DNA from: Thermococcus sp. 21S9
GTDB taxonomy: Archaea > Methanobacteriota_B > Thermococci > Thermococcales > Thermococcaceae
Assembly: GCF_012027635.1 (NCBI RefSeq)
Contig: NZ_SNUS01000001.1
Location: 496,001-560,000 of the forward strand
DNA: 64,000 nt
Direction: 5' to 3'
Shown here: positions 17,794 through 26,746 of the stretch, one piece after another
How positions within the stretch are numbered: position 1 is the stretch's first letter
How the letters are laid out: the number at the start of each line of letters is the position of its first letter
Translations under genes and position numbers: made by a program
The notes under the pieces: generated by a model
Seen by the model: only the letters and a program-made list of their open reading frames with translations
What the model was told of the DNA's origin: nothing
Databases searched by the model: none

Positions 17794-18576
17794 CTACGAA
17801 CCGGCCCTCAACTTCTCCGCCAGCTCGACGAGCTTTCTGGCCCTCTCAAGGGAAACCTCGTTCTCAACCTTTCCGTCGCGCTTGAGCCATGTGCCGACGA
17901 TGAAGGCATCCGCGTGCTTCCACAGCTCGGGCAGGTTGTCGTAGGTCGTTCCCGAGCCGACGACGACCGGAATGGGCGAGATTCTCTTCGCGAGGGCGAG
18001 CTTTTCCAAATCCACGGGCTTTCCGGTTGCCTTTCCGCTCACCACTACCGCATCGGCCAGACCGCGCTCGACGGTGTCCCTTATCGCGTCTTCAAAGTCG
18101 AAGAAGTGGACCGCGTGCTTGACGTGGACGTCTGCGAAAACCTTGATTCCGCTTGGAAGGAGTTTCCTCAGCCTCGCAAGCTCGTGGGCAATGCCCTCGA
18201 TGATTCCCTGGTCGGTGTAGGCGACGCCACTCAGCACGTTAACCCTTATGAAGTCCGCTTTAATGGCGTAGGCTATTGAATAGGCCGATATCCCGTCGTT
18301 CCTGAGGACGTTAATCCCGACCGGAACGCTCACCTCGTCGCGAATGGCCTTGGCCACAGCTGTGAATGAAGCAACCGTCACCTTGTCAACGGTCTTTGGG
18401 AACGGAACGTCGCCGAAGTTCTCAATCATTATCGCGTCGAAGCCAGCCTCTTCAAGGGTCCTGGCGTCCCTCAGGGCGAGTTCGATGACGGTCTCAAGGT
18501 TACCGTCGTAGAGGTACGAGCCGGGAAGGGGCTTGAGGTGAACCATGCCGATGAGCGGTTTCCTCTCGAAGTCCAT
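17794..18576 (-). CDS. BtpA/SgcQ family TIM-barrel protein
   Basis: A 260-residue cytoplasmic protein of the BtpA family: it starts MDFERKPLIGMVHLKPLPGS, has EEAGFDAIMIENFGDVPF near residue 50, and ends with GSGTTYDNLPELWKHADAFIVGTWLKRDG, the barrel phosphate-site pattern. BtpA was linked to photosystem I biogenesis in cyanobacteria, which cannot apply here; the archaeal role is unknown and probably a nucleoside or sugar-phosphate enzyme. Start at 18576 is supported by GGAGGTG. Confidence 0.8.
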   Translation of the reverse strand: MDFERKPLIGMVHLKPLPGSYLYDGNLETVIELALRDARTLEEAGFDAIMIENFGDVPFPKTVDKVTVASFTAVAKAIRDEVSVPVGINVLRNDGISAYSIAYAIKADFIRVNVLSGVAYTDQGIIEGIAHELARLRKLLPSGIKVFADVHVKHAVHFFDFEDAIRDTVERGLADAVVVSGKATGKPVDLEKLALAKRISPIPVVVGSGTTYDNLPELWKHADAFIVGTWLKRDGKVENEVSLERARKLVELAEKLRAGS

Positions 18577-18667
18577 ACCAACACCTCCCAAACCGTAGGG
18601 GGCTTCTCCTTAAACGGTTTCCGGCAGGTTAATATATTCAACCGCCAAATTAGGTTAGGTGTTATCC

Positions 18668-19240
18668 ATGGGAGAGCCCGAACTTCCAAAGGCCCTCGGG
18701 AAGGTTATTGACCCCGGGGAGCGAGTTCTTTACTCGGTCAAGAAGAAGGTAAGCCTCGAAAAGCCCAAGTGGCTTCTCGTTACGGACAGGAGGATTATCT
18801 ACCTCGATGAGAAGATTCTCGGGAGGTACGACGTCAGGGCGTTGCCCTATCAGAAGCTCGAGAGGGTCACGGTCAAGCTCGGCATAATGAGCTCAGAGTT
18901 CATAATAGAGGGCGAGGAGAGCATAACGCTGAAGCTCGGCTGGATGGACAAGGAGGAGGCCAGAAAGACAATAAACGCCATCAAGGAGGCCCTCAACGCG
19001 ATAGCGGTCGAGCCCGTGAGTATATCGGTCAAGAAGGGCCTCACCAGCGAGGAATGGGTTCTCAACAAGCCTAAGGAGCTCGTCACGAGAACGGCCCCAA
19101 TCTCTCACACTGCACCGGTTCAGGAGAAGAAGGAAGACCCGATGGACAGGCTGAAGAAGCTGAAGGAACTCTACGACATGGGCGTCATAAGCCAGGAAGA
19201 GTACGAGGAAAAGCGGAAGAAACTGCTGGAAGAGATTTAG
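18668..19240 (+). CDS. PH-like domain protein with SHOCT tail
   Basis: A 190-residue protein. Residues about 10-110 resemble a bacterial PH (bPH) domain (KWLLVTDRRIIYLDEK then EEARKTINAIKEAL). Residues about 155-190 (DRLKKLKELYDMGVISQEEYEEKRKKLLEEI) are a clear SHOCT short helical domain, often found at protein termini as an oligomerisation module. Function unknown. The start ATG 18668 follows GGTTAGGTG. The stop overlaps the convergent gene by four bases. Confidence 0.75.
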   Translation: MGEPELPKALGKVIDPGERVLYSVKKKVSLEKPKWLLVTDRRIIYLDEKILGRYDVRALPYQKLERVTVKLGIMSSEFIIEGEESITLKLGWMDKEEARKTINAIKEALNAIAVEPVSISVKKGLTSEEWVLNKPKELVTRTAPISHTAPVQEKKEDPMDRLKKLKELYDMGVISQEEYEEKRKKLLEEI

Positions 19241-19875
19241 AGGATTACGACCTCCTTCCCGAGGAGCTCTCTTCTCGATGTTTTTACAACGCCGAGAACA
19301 TAGCCCCTTTCCGTGGGGTAAAGTGCCAAGACTGTCGTTGCGATTTCCCTGAACAGCGCCCCAAAGCCACCGGACTTAGATGCCATGACGTCGGAGTTGA
19401 CGAGGTACAGGGCTATCCTGTCCTTCTTCCCAACGAAGCCCGCGACGTTGCGGATTAACCTGAGGAGCTCCTTGTCGGTCAGAACGAGAAAGAGCTTGTG
19501 GAAGCCAAGAACCGGGTTCAGCATAAGGTCGTTGGAAACCTTGGAGTATATCCTCTCGTAGTAGCGGAAGTCGATTGAGTGCCTGTCAACGTCGATGGTG
19601 CCTATGACCCTACCGGCACTTCTGGAACCGCCTATTTTCACCACTGGAATGTCCTCGAAGCCAGATAGGTCAAAGCCAAGAACGTCGAGCCTCGCCAGAA
19701 CCTCTGGGAAAGTGTCGAGAACGTCATCAACCAGAACTGCCCGTCCCCTGTCCAGTGCCCACCTGACGAGCAACCACAGGAGGAGCTCGTAGGGAGAATC
19801 CTGCGTGTATTCAATGAGCACGGTTTCACCGGGCTTGAGAAGGGATAGAATCTCATCGAGTTCATTGTTGGTCAT
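19237..19875 (-). CDS. DUF257 family protein
   Basis: A 212-residue soluble protein resembling the DUF257 family that is almost restricted to Thermococcales. The pattern looks like a RecA/DUF835-type alpha-beta fold without a Walker A motif: GETVLIEYTQDSPYELLLWLLVRWALDRGR, then VLVDDVLD, then FLVLTDKELLRLIRNVAGFVGKKDRIALYLVN. The start at 19875 has GGGGAT upstream; a longer frame to 19926 is unlikely. Function unknown. Confidence 0.7.
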   Translation of the reverse strand: MTNNELDEILSLLKPGETVLIEYTQDSPYELLLWLLVRWALDRGRAVLVDDVLDTFPEVLARLDVLGFDLSGFEDIPVVKIGGSRSAGRVIGTIDVDRHSIDFRYYERIYSKVSNDLMLNPVLGFHKLFLVLTDKELLRLIRNVAGFVGKKDRIALYLVNSDVMASKSGGFGALFREIATTVLALYPTERGYVLGVVKTSRRELLGKEVVIL

Positions 19876-19922
19876 GGGGCATCCCCTAAGGATAAGGTTA
19901 GCCCGAAAATATAAAAACATTA

Positions 19923-21206
19923 TCAAACGAGCCTTCCCTCGACGAGGCCCCTTGGCGAGACGAAGCTCGAAATCCTCTCAACTTTTCTACCCGGTTTCAG
20001 CGTTCTGAGAAGCTCGAAGACGTTGCCGACGAGCATGTTGTCCTTGAAGGGCTTCAACTCGCCGTTCTCAATCACGTAGCCAAGCTCGACCGTCAGCGAG
20101 AAGTCACCGCTTACAGGATTGGCCGTGTGCTCGCCGAAGACCTTCCTGACGATGACCCCCTCGTAGTCCTCGAGGCTCTCATCGCCGGGCTCGAGAATCA
20201 GGTTGCTAGTACCGATGTAAGGAACGCTCCTGAAGGTCCTCAGCGCGTTTCCCGTGCTCTCCATGCCGAGGAAAGAGGCGTAGGTGTGGTCGAGGAGGAA
20301 GTTCCTAACTATTCCGTCCCCGACGAGAACCGTCCTCTGGCCCGGAACGCCTTCCCCGTCGAAGGAGTAGCTCCCAGGGAGAGCCGGTAGGGTCGAGTCG
20401 TCCACGAGCGTGAAGGAACCTATCTCGTCGCCGGGCTTCGAGAACCTGCTCCTGCCGTGGTAAACCTCGTCGCCGTAGAGGTTGCTCAGGAAGACCTCTA
20501 TGAGCGAAGCCAGAGCGTTGGGCTCCAGAACGAGCTCTCCCGAGTAGGATTCGAGCTTTTTTGCTCTGGCGCTCAGCCTCGCCTCGTCAACCGCTTTCTC
20601 AACTGCGCGCTCGAGCTCCTCAACCGGCTGGAGTGAGGTGAAACTCTGCCTGTAGGAACCGGTTCCGGGCGGTTCGCTGATGACCGCGTAGGCAGAAACG
20701 CCCATGTAAGTCGAACGCTCCTCAAGCTCGATTCCGTTGGAGTTGACGACCCCGCTCGTCCCGACAGCGAGGGAGAGCGAACCCGAGAGCGTCTCCTCCC
20801 CCTTCTTCTCCTGCATCAGCTCAGCGTATTCGAGGGCGAGCCTATGAGCCTCCTCAAAGGGAATCTCGTCTATTGTTCTGTCGTAGATTCCCCTGACGCG
20901 GTTCACCCTTCCACTGGCCGGAAAGCCCCTGAAGGGAACCTCGCTTATCTTCGCCAGCTTTACCGCCCTCTCAACCAGCTTCTTAAGCTCCTCCTCGCTT
21001 GGATGAAGCCCAGTGATATAGGAAAAGCCGAGCCTGCCCTTTAACCCGACCCTGAGGCCTATTCCAGAGTAGAACTTCCGCTGGGAGCGCTCAAGGGTTT
21101 CCCTCTCGATTCTGAACGAGCCCGAGCGCCCGAACTGGTAAAATACCTCCCACTCGACGTTTTCGCTTTCAAGGAGCTTCACGAGCCTCTCAACGGCCTC
21201 AATCAT
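19923..21206 (-). CDS. pmbA: TldE/PmbA family metalloprotease subunit
   Basis: A 427-residue protein of the TldE/PmbA family, the partner subunit of TldD. TldD/TldE form a heterodimeric protease that degrades unfolded or peptide substrates and matures some peptides. The gene overlaps tldD by four bases (ATGA). The subunit lacks an HExxxH motif, as expected for the non-catalytic partner. Confidence 0.87.
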   Translation of the reverse strand: MIEAVERLVKLLESENVEWEVFYQFGRSGSFRIERETLERSQRKFYSGIGLRVGLKGRLGFSYITGLHPSEEELKKLVERAVKLAKISEVPFRGFPASGRVNRVRGIYDRTIDEIPFEEAHRLALEYAELMQEKKGEETLSGSLSLAVGTSGVVNSNGIELEERSTYMGVSAYAVISEPPGTGSYRQSFTSLQPVEELERAVEKAVDEARLSARAKKLESYSGELVLEPNALASLIEVFLSNLYGDEVYHGRSRFSKPGDEIGSFTLVDDSTLPALPGSYSFDGEGVPGQRTVLVGDGIVRNFLLDHTYASFLGMESTGNALRTFRSVPYIGTSNLILEPGDESLEDYEGVIVRKVFGEHTANPVSGDFSLTVELGYVIENGELKPFKDNMLVGNVFELLRTLKPGRKVERISSFVSPRGLVEGRLV

Positions 21207-22564
21207 CTCAATCCCCCCACGAGGGCCCTCGTGAGTATATGTGGCCCGCCGTCGTCAACCGGAACCCACTGGCCCTTTCCGCAGTAGCCCGGAAACTCAA
21301 CGCGCGTGTCGTTTCCGATGGCCCTTATGTTCTTCAAAACGTCGAGGATTTTGCCCGAGAGCGCGACGTCGCGGACAGGTTCCTTAATCTCACCGTTCTC
21401 CACGATGTAGCCGAGCTTCGCCCCGAAGGTGAACGTCCCGTTGGCGGTGTCAACTTCACCACCCTTGTCGCCGAGCATGTAGAGGCCGTTCTTAACCTCC
21501 TCAAGGATTTCCTCGAAGGACCAGTCGCCGGGCTCAACATAGGTGTTGCCCATCCTCACGAGGGGCTGATGGGAGTAGCTTTCGGCCCTCGCGTGGCCAT
21601 TGGGTTCGAGGCCGAAATACTCAGCCGTCTCCCTGTCGTTGAGGTAGCTGACGAGAACGCCGTCCTTGATAATCTCAACGCGTTTGGCTTTAATCCCCTC
21701 GTCGTCGTAGGGGTAGCTCCCGAACTTGCCAGGTAAAGTGGGGTCGTCAACGACGTTCAAACCCTCGACCGCTATCCTCTCTCCCAGCCTTCCAGCCAAG
21801 ATGCTGTCGCCGTTCTTGACGGAGTCCGCCTCGACGGCGTGGCCGAGGGCTTCGTGGATGAAAACCCCCGTCAGCTCCGGGTCGGCTATGACGTCCATCT
21901 CTCCGGAGGGTGGTGAAGATGCCCTCAGAAGCTCAAGGGCCTTCTCCTTTACGTGGGCCGTCCAGTGGTCAAGATTAATCCCCTCGATTAACTCCCAGCC
22001 AAGGGTTCCTCCGAAGCTCTTCCAGAAGTCCTGCATCTCGCCGTTTTCCCTGGCCGTTACCGAGAAGCCGAGCCTTATCCTGGGCACGACGGTTCTTATC
22101 TCGCTCCCGAGGGAGTTGAAGTAGAAGGTCTCGACGATTGAGTCGCCGTAGTTAACGCTCCTGCTGACGATTTTCTCGCCCCTGAGGAGGCCGTCGATTT
22201 CCTTGACGAGCGAGAGCTTCTCCTCGATGTCGATTTCCGTGAAGGGCTTCTTGACCTTAAGTTCGACCTTGTCTCTCACGGGCTCGCCGAGGTAAATCTT
22301 CGCGTCCCCCCGGGAGAGCTTGGCTATCTTCATCGCCGTTTCTATTGCCTTCTCAAAGCGCTCGCGGTCGTTGGCGCTCGAAAAGCCCCACGTCCCGTTG
22401 AAGGCCCTCGCGCCGATGCCGAGCTCGGAATTGCTCGAGAGCTCCCTCAGCTGGCCGTTGCTCATGACGAGCCTCCTTGATGTGACCTTAACGAGCCTGA
22501 TTTCATAGTAATCGAGGCCGTGTTTTCTCGCGAGCTCCTCAGCCTTTTTAATCAGCCACTCCAT
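21203..22564 (-). CDS. tldD: TldD family metalloprotease, catalytic subunit
   Basis: A 453-residue protein with the zinc motif HEALGH at residues 237-242, followed by AVEAD, as in TldD. It carries the active site of the TldD/TldE protease. Start set at ATG 22564 behind GGTGAG; the open frame runs further to 22627, but a TATA-like GATATAAGG at about 22594-22602 would place transcription inside that extension. First gene of the tldD-tldE operon, divergent from the tandem winged-helix regulator. Confidence 0.9.
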   Translation of the reverse strand: MEWLIKKAEELARKHGLDYYEIRLVKVTSRRLVMSNGQLRELSSNSELGIGARAFNGTWGFSSANDRERFEKAIETAMKIAKLSRGDAKIYLGEPVRDKVELKVKKPFTEIDIEEKLSLVKEIDGLLRGEKIVSRSVNYGDSIVETFYFNSLGSEIRTVVPRIRLGFSVTARENGEMQDFWKSFGGTLGWELIEGINLDHWTAHVKEKALELLRASSPPSGEMDVIADPELTGVFIHEALGHAVEADSVKNGDSILAGRLGERIAVEGLNVVDDPTLPGKFGSYPYDDEGIKAKRVEIIKDGVLVSYLNDRETAEYFGLEPNGHARAESYSHQPLVRMGNTYVEPGDWSFEEILEEVKNGLYMLGDKGGEVDTANGTFTFGAKLGYIVENGEIKEPVRDVALSGKILDVLKNIRAIGNDTRVEFPGYCGKGQWVPVDDGGPHILTRALVGGLR

Positions 22565-22646
22565 ACTCTCACCGCAGGGCATAAAAGGGGAAGGCCTTAT
22601 ATCACTTGCCATAGAGGGATGAACCACAGGGTTTAAGGGTTGAAAG

Positions 22647-23156
22647 ATGGAGCGGAGAAACGAGATACTGAACTACATCCGAAACAGGCCCGGCGTGACG
22701 TTCAGAGAGCTGGCAAGGGAGCTGGGACTGGGCATCGGCGACCTTCAGTACCACCTCGGAAAGCTCGAAAAAGATGGTAAGGTGTTTTCACGGAAGGTTG
22801 GCAGGAGGCGCTACATCTTTCCGGCCGGCTTCGAGGAAGAGGCTCAGAGACTGCTGATGGCGATATCAACGGAGACGAGGAGGAAGATACTGCTCCTGCT
22901 GATGGAGGGCCCAATGAGTCAGGGCGAGCTGGCAGAAAAGATTGGGGTCAGCCAGCCAACGGTGAGCTACCATATGCGTGAACTCGAGAAGCTCGGCGTC
23001 GTGAAGGCCGAAAGGACCGGAAAGAGCGTGATATACACGATTAACTACGACCCGGAAACCCTGGTGAGACTGATTAGGGACTACAGGCCGGGACTGTGGG
23101 AGAGGCTGGCAGATAGCCTTATAGACCTCCTCGCTGGAATGGGTGAGGGTGAATGA
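22647..23156 (+). CDS. Tandem winged-helix transcriptional regulator
   Basis: A 169-residue protein with two winged-helix domains: residues 1-55 (VTFRELARELGLGIGDLQYHL) and residues about 75-140 (MSQGELAEKIGVSQPTVSYHMRELEKLGVVKAERTGKSVIY, ArsR-like). No ligand domain is visible. It is divergent from tldD by 82 bases and overlaps the next small membrane-protein gene by ATGA, so it may sense a membrane signal with that partner. Targets unknown. Confidence 0.82.
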   Translation: MERRNEILNYIRNRPGVTFRELARELGLGIGDLQYHLGKLEKDGKVFSRKVGRRRYIFPAGFEEEAQRLLMAISTETRRKILLLLMEGPMSQGELAEKIGVSQPTVSYHMRELEKLGVVKAERTGKSVIYTINYDPETLVRLIRDYRPGLWERLADSLIDLLAGMGEGE

Positions 23157-23407
23157 TGGAGATGCTACTGGACATAGCGACAATCATGCTGGCACTGGCG
23201 CTGGTCGTGGTGAGCTATTTAGCGTACCGCAAGAGCCACCTAAGGGCCACCCTGTACCTGACGCTGGCCTTCCTGCTCTTTGCATTCAAGAAGGTCGTCG
23301 AGATTTCAGCGGAGAGCAAGGCGCTGGGAAGGGATATCGGCTTAATCGTCGATTCCCTTGAGGTGCTCGTCCTCCTGCTGTTCTTCCTGGCCCTGTGGAG
23401 GCGTTAA
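23153..23407 (+). CDS. Small membrane protein coupled to the regulator
   Basis: An 84-residue, almost fully hydrophobic protein with three predicted helices (about residues 5-25, 32-50 and 62-82). It is translationally coupled to the upstream winged-helix gene (ATGA overlap), a layout repeated in archaeal regulator plus membrane-partner pairs. No family recognised. Confidence 0.7.
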   Translation: MMEMLLDIATIMLALALVVVSYLAYRKSHLRATLYLTLAFLLFAFKKVVEISAESKALGRDIGLIVDSLEVLVLLLFFLALWRR

Positions 23408-23464
23408 ACCCTTGAACCAAAAACGCTTTATTTGGCTTCTCTAATTCTCCAAACGGGTGAAAGG

Positions 23465-25393
23465 ATGAAGAGAGCGGTCGTTTTAGTTCTGGCAGTGCTC
23501 CTTCTGCTCCCGTTAGCAACGCCAGTGATGGCCCAGTGTCCGAGCGAGGGACACACTGTGATAATGCACGCTCCCGCGGTTGCCAAGACCTCAACCGGCG
23601 AGCTGACAGGAGTTGTCACCGAGTTCGTGATTACAGTGACGCCGGGACACGGACACGTGTACATAGAGACGTGGCCACTGGCACAGGTTGACATGCAGGC
23701 CAGCGCGAGACTCGCGGCTCAAGTCGCGGGAAGGGTTCTAGGGGTCAACATGAGCCACTACGACGTTTTTATTCAGGTTCGCGCGAACACATCAATCATC
23801 GGCGGTCCCTCAGCAGGAGGAACTATGACCGTCGGCATCATCGCCGCCCTTATGGGATGGAAGATTAACCCCAATGTCATGATGACGGGAATGATTAACC
23901 CGGACGGCAGTATCGGTCCAGTTGGTGGAATCCTTGAGAAAGCCGCTGCAGCTCACGAAGCGGGCGTCAAGCTCTTCCTGATTCCAGAGGGCCAGAGGAT
24001 TCAGTACGTCCAGGAGACCCAGAAGAAGGAGGTCGGCGGTGTCATTGAGATAAACACCGAGACCAAGCCGGTTGACGTCGTCAAGTACGCGGAGGAGCGC
24101 TGGGGTCTCAAGGTCGTTGAGGTCAAGGACATATACCAGGCCGTCTACTACTTCACCGGCCACAAACTGCCGAGGCCCAAGGCTCCCGAGAACGTTAAGA
24201 TTGACACCTCGTTCCTCAAGAACGACGCCCTGAGCGACTACAAGAACACAACCGAGTACTACCAGAGGGTTATGAAGGAACTGAAGGAGAGCAACGTCGG
24301 CTATGACACATACATGACGCTCCTGACGGCCCTCACCAACGCGGGTCAGCTACTGAACCAGTCAAAGGAATACATAAACGAGGGCATGTACTACACCGCC
24401 CTGAGCAAGGACTTCCAGGCGAGGATAGTGATAAGGCACGTTGACTGGTACCTCAAGACGAACACGCCCCAGCAGGTTGAAGAGCTCCTGAAGAACACGA
24501 GCAAGACAATTAAGAGTGCCGAAGCCTACGTCGAGAACCAGAGCATACGGGGAATCACCATGCTCCAGGCAGTGGCGGCAGCCGAGCAGAGGGTTGAGGA
24601 CGCGAAGAGCAGTCTCGACCAAGCGTGGAAGTCCTACTACTCAGGCGACTACTGGGACGCGATAGGAAAGGCGGCCTACGCCTACGAAAGGGCAAAAACC
24701 GCAATCCTGTGGACGGACCTTGGAAAGCGCTTCGCCAAAGGCGAACCAATCAAAAAGGACCTCATCCGGACAACGGCAAGGGACTACATAGACGAGTCCG
24801 ACCTGATAGTTGCCTACATCGAGTCCATGTACGGCGACGTCCTCGGCAACAGCCTCACCGATACAATAGAGAAGGCCCAGCAGTACTACGACGACGGCAA
24901 GTACTCGGCGGCGCTGTTCACGGCCATGCAGGCGCGCGTTCAGGGCGAGGTCTTCCTTGACACACTCGCGATAACCAACTGGACCGTGCTCATGGACAAG
25001 CTCAACATGGTCAAGGGCGATGCCAAGACCGCGATAGGAATCGCAGAGGAGAAGGGAGTAACTCCGATACTTGCCATAGCCTACTACGAGTTCGCCCAGA
25101 GCTTTGAGGAGCTCGCGAAAAAGAACCAGAGCATCGACGACCTCCAGACGGCGATGACCTTCTACATGTACGCCAAGGAAACCGCGAACCTGTTCCTCTC
25201 AACGCCTCTCAATCCGGTTCCAAAGGTGCCAGCCGGGAACTCAACGATTCCTGAGGTAAGCGTCCCGACTGCAACCAGCTCCCCAGCCCAGAGTTCCACC
25301 GGCTCTGCAACGGGCGAGGCAGACTACGGGCTCATCGGCCTCTTCGCGATAGTTGCCTTCGTCGTCGGTCTGGCGGTTGGAAGGAAGCTTTAG
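23465..25393 (+). CDS. Secreted Lon-type (S16) serine protease
   Basis: A 642-residue exported protein. Residues 1-23 are a signal peptide (ending VMA-Q). Residues about 30-220 are a Lon proteolytic domain with S116 in GGPSAGG and K159 in GGILEK, exactly 43 residues apart as in Lon. There is no AAA+ ATPase domain, so proteolysis would be ATP-independent and outside the cell. The middle is helical (several 30-40 residue helices), and a C-terminal helix (about residues 618-640) anchors it to the membrane after a Ser/Thr/Pro linker. Start ATG 23465 behind GGGTGAAAGG. Confidence 0.8.
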   Translation: MKRAVVLVLAVLLLLPLATPVMAQCPSEGHTVIMHAPAVAKTSTGELTGVVTEFVITVTPGHGHVYIETWPLAQVDMQASARLAAQVAGRVLGVNMSHYDVFIQVRANTSIIGGPSAGGTMTVGIIAALMGWKINPNVMMTGMINPDGSIGPVGGILEKAAAAHEAGVKLFLIPEGQRIQYVQETQKKEVGGVIEINTETKPVDVVKYAEERWGLKVVEVKDIYQAVYYFTGHKLPRPKAPENVKIDTSFLKNDALSDYKNTTEYYQRVMKELKESNVGYDTYMTLLTALTNAGQLLNQSKEYINEGMYYTALSKDFQARIVIRHVDWYLKTNTPQQVEELLKNTSKTIKSAEAYVENQSIRGITMLQAVAAAEQRVEDAKSSLDQAWKSYYSGDYWDAIGKAAYAYERAKTAILWTDLGKRFAKGEPIKKDLIRTTARDYIDESDLIVAYIESMYGDVLGNSLTDTIEKAQQYYDDGKYSAALFTAMQARVQGEVFLDTLAITNWTVLMDKLNMVKGDAKTAIGIAEEKGVTPILAIAYYEFAQSFEELAKKNQSIDDLQTAMTFYMYAKETANLFLSTPLNPVPKVPAGNSTIPEVSVPTATSSPAQSSTGSATGEADYGLIGLFAIVAFVVGLAVGRKL

Positions 25394-26655
25394 CCCGGAA
25401 GGGCCTTCACTCCCCTCTTCTTTAACAGCTCGACCTCCCACTCGGCAAGGCTCGGGCAGACGGTACAGCCGAGACGGTAGAAACCCTCGTAGTAGAGCGG
25501 ATGAAGCTTAAAGCCCCTCATGAGTATGAAGAGCTGAACCATGAACCCGCTCCAGAACTTTATCGGCATGGCCTCAAGGATTCTTCCGAAGTCCGTCTTC
25601 CTTTCAACAACCGGTGGTTTAAGCCGTCTCCTCGCGCTCTCCCCGTCCCTGTCCCCAACGAGGAGAACCGGGTTTTCAAACTCCGAAACGACCGAATAGA
25701 GGGCCTCAACCTTCTTTTTGGTGCACCAGCGGTTCCGATGGGTCGGCATGCCGTATTTTTCGATGGGCATCGGGACGTCGACGCGAATAAGGTTTATCCC
25801 GAGCCTTTTCGCGAGCTCCTCGACATATTCGTCCGTCCCGGGCATCTCGTACTCCATTCTGACGTAGACCGCCGTAACCTCGTCGAAAACTTCCTTCGCT
25901 AAAATAAGTGTGGCCGTCGAGTCCTTCCCCCCGCTCCACGGAACGACGATGTCGTAGTCCTCAAAAGCCCTGAGGAAAGCCTTCGATGCGCTGGCAAAGG
26001 CCTCTATGTATTCCCTGTTGGCAGAGATGAGCGAGTCAAGGGAAACGTCCTCGGTGCAGGGACACCTCCAGAGGACCTCCGTCGGAAAGCCGAGCTTCTT
26101 GCTCACCTCGGCAACCTTGTTCGGGCCGGAGTAATAGACCTCCTGGTTCATAGTCTTCCTCAGAACGAGCGAGTTCTCGCCGAGCTCGACGTCGAGGAGA
26201 GAGCGCATGGCCTTTCTGAAGCCGTCGCCAATGGCTAAGTAAATGTCGTAGTCCGGGTTAATTTCGATGCCGAAGGGGTTCTCGGGGTTGAGGGCGTAAG
26301 TGCCATTCCACTCGATGCCGAGGCGAAAGCGGGCCTTTATCTCCTCGATGTGAGAGTAAAGCTCGTCAACGCGCATGTTCCTAACGCGCTTCGTCCTCAG
26401 AACCCTCGCGTAGAAGGGCTTTCCGGACTCCCTTAGAACCGGCAAAAGCTCCTCCATGAGGTCTTTCTCCTTCTCGCCGAGGAGGAGAACCGGGATGTAA
26501 GGCCCTTCAAGAACCCTCTCAAGGTTCTCAATGACGTCCTCCTTGGTTCTGCCCCCGCCGAGGCTCTCAACCCTCAGAAAGCCCCCGTAGTTTCTCTCGT
26601 TTATGTAGCTTAGAGCCTTCGCGTCCTTTCTGGCCCGGGCTATGAGCGCGAACAT
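25390..26655 (-). CDS. PP-loop ATPase, PAPS reductase-like
   Basis: A 421-residue protein with a PP-loop SGGKDST near residue 245, the adenylation signature of the PAPS reductase/FAD synthetase/thiolase group. Cys residues occur as CPC (near residue 200) and as CTVC near the C-terminus, so a metal or Fe-S site is plausible. The N-terminal 190 residues are a separate alpha-beta region that I do not recognise. Family members activate tRNA bases or sulfur carriers; substrate unknown. The stop overlaps the convergent protease stop by four bases. Confidence 0.72.
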   Translation of the reverse strand: MFALIARARKDAKALSYINERNYGGFLRVESLGGGRTKEDVIENLERVLEGPYIPVLLLGEKEKDLMEELLPVLRESGKPFYARVLRTKRVRNMRVDELYSHIEEIKARFRLGIEWNGTYALNPENPFGIEINPDYDIYLAIGDGFRKAMRSLLDVELGENSLVLRKTMNQEVYYSGPNKVAEVSKKLGFPTEVLWRCPCTEDVSLDSLISANREYIEAFASASKAFLRAFEDYDIVVPWSGGKDSTATLILAKEVFDEVTAVYVRMEYEMPGTDEYVEELAKRLGINLIRVDVPMPIEKYGMPTHRNRWCTKKKVEALYSVVSEFENPVLLVGDRDGESARRRLKPPVVERKTDFGRILEAMPIKFWSGFMVQLFILMRGFKLHPLYYEGFYRLGCTVCPSLAEWEVELLKKRGVKALPG

Positions 26656-26746
26656 GGAAGGGGTTAAAAGGGGGAAGCTTAAAAGTCTTCGCGCCGATGA
26701 GGAAAACTCCCTGCCCTGAGCCGTGATGAGACCGGCTTTACCGAGG

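Noticed and set aside
22578-22602. TGM-like TATCAC near tldD
   Set aside because: Only the first half matches (TATCAC-TTGCC-ATAGAG); the second half does not resemble GTGATA.
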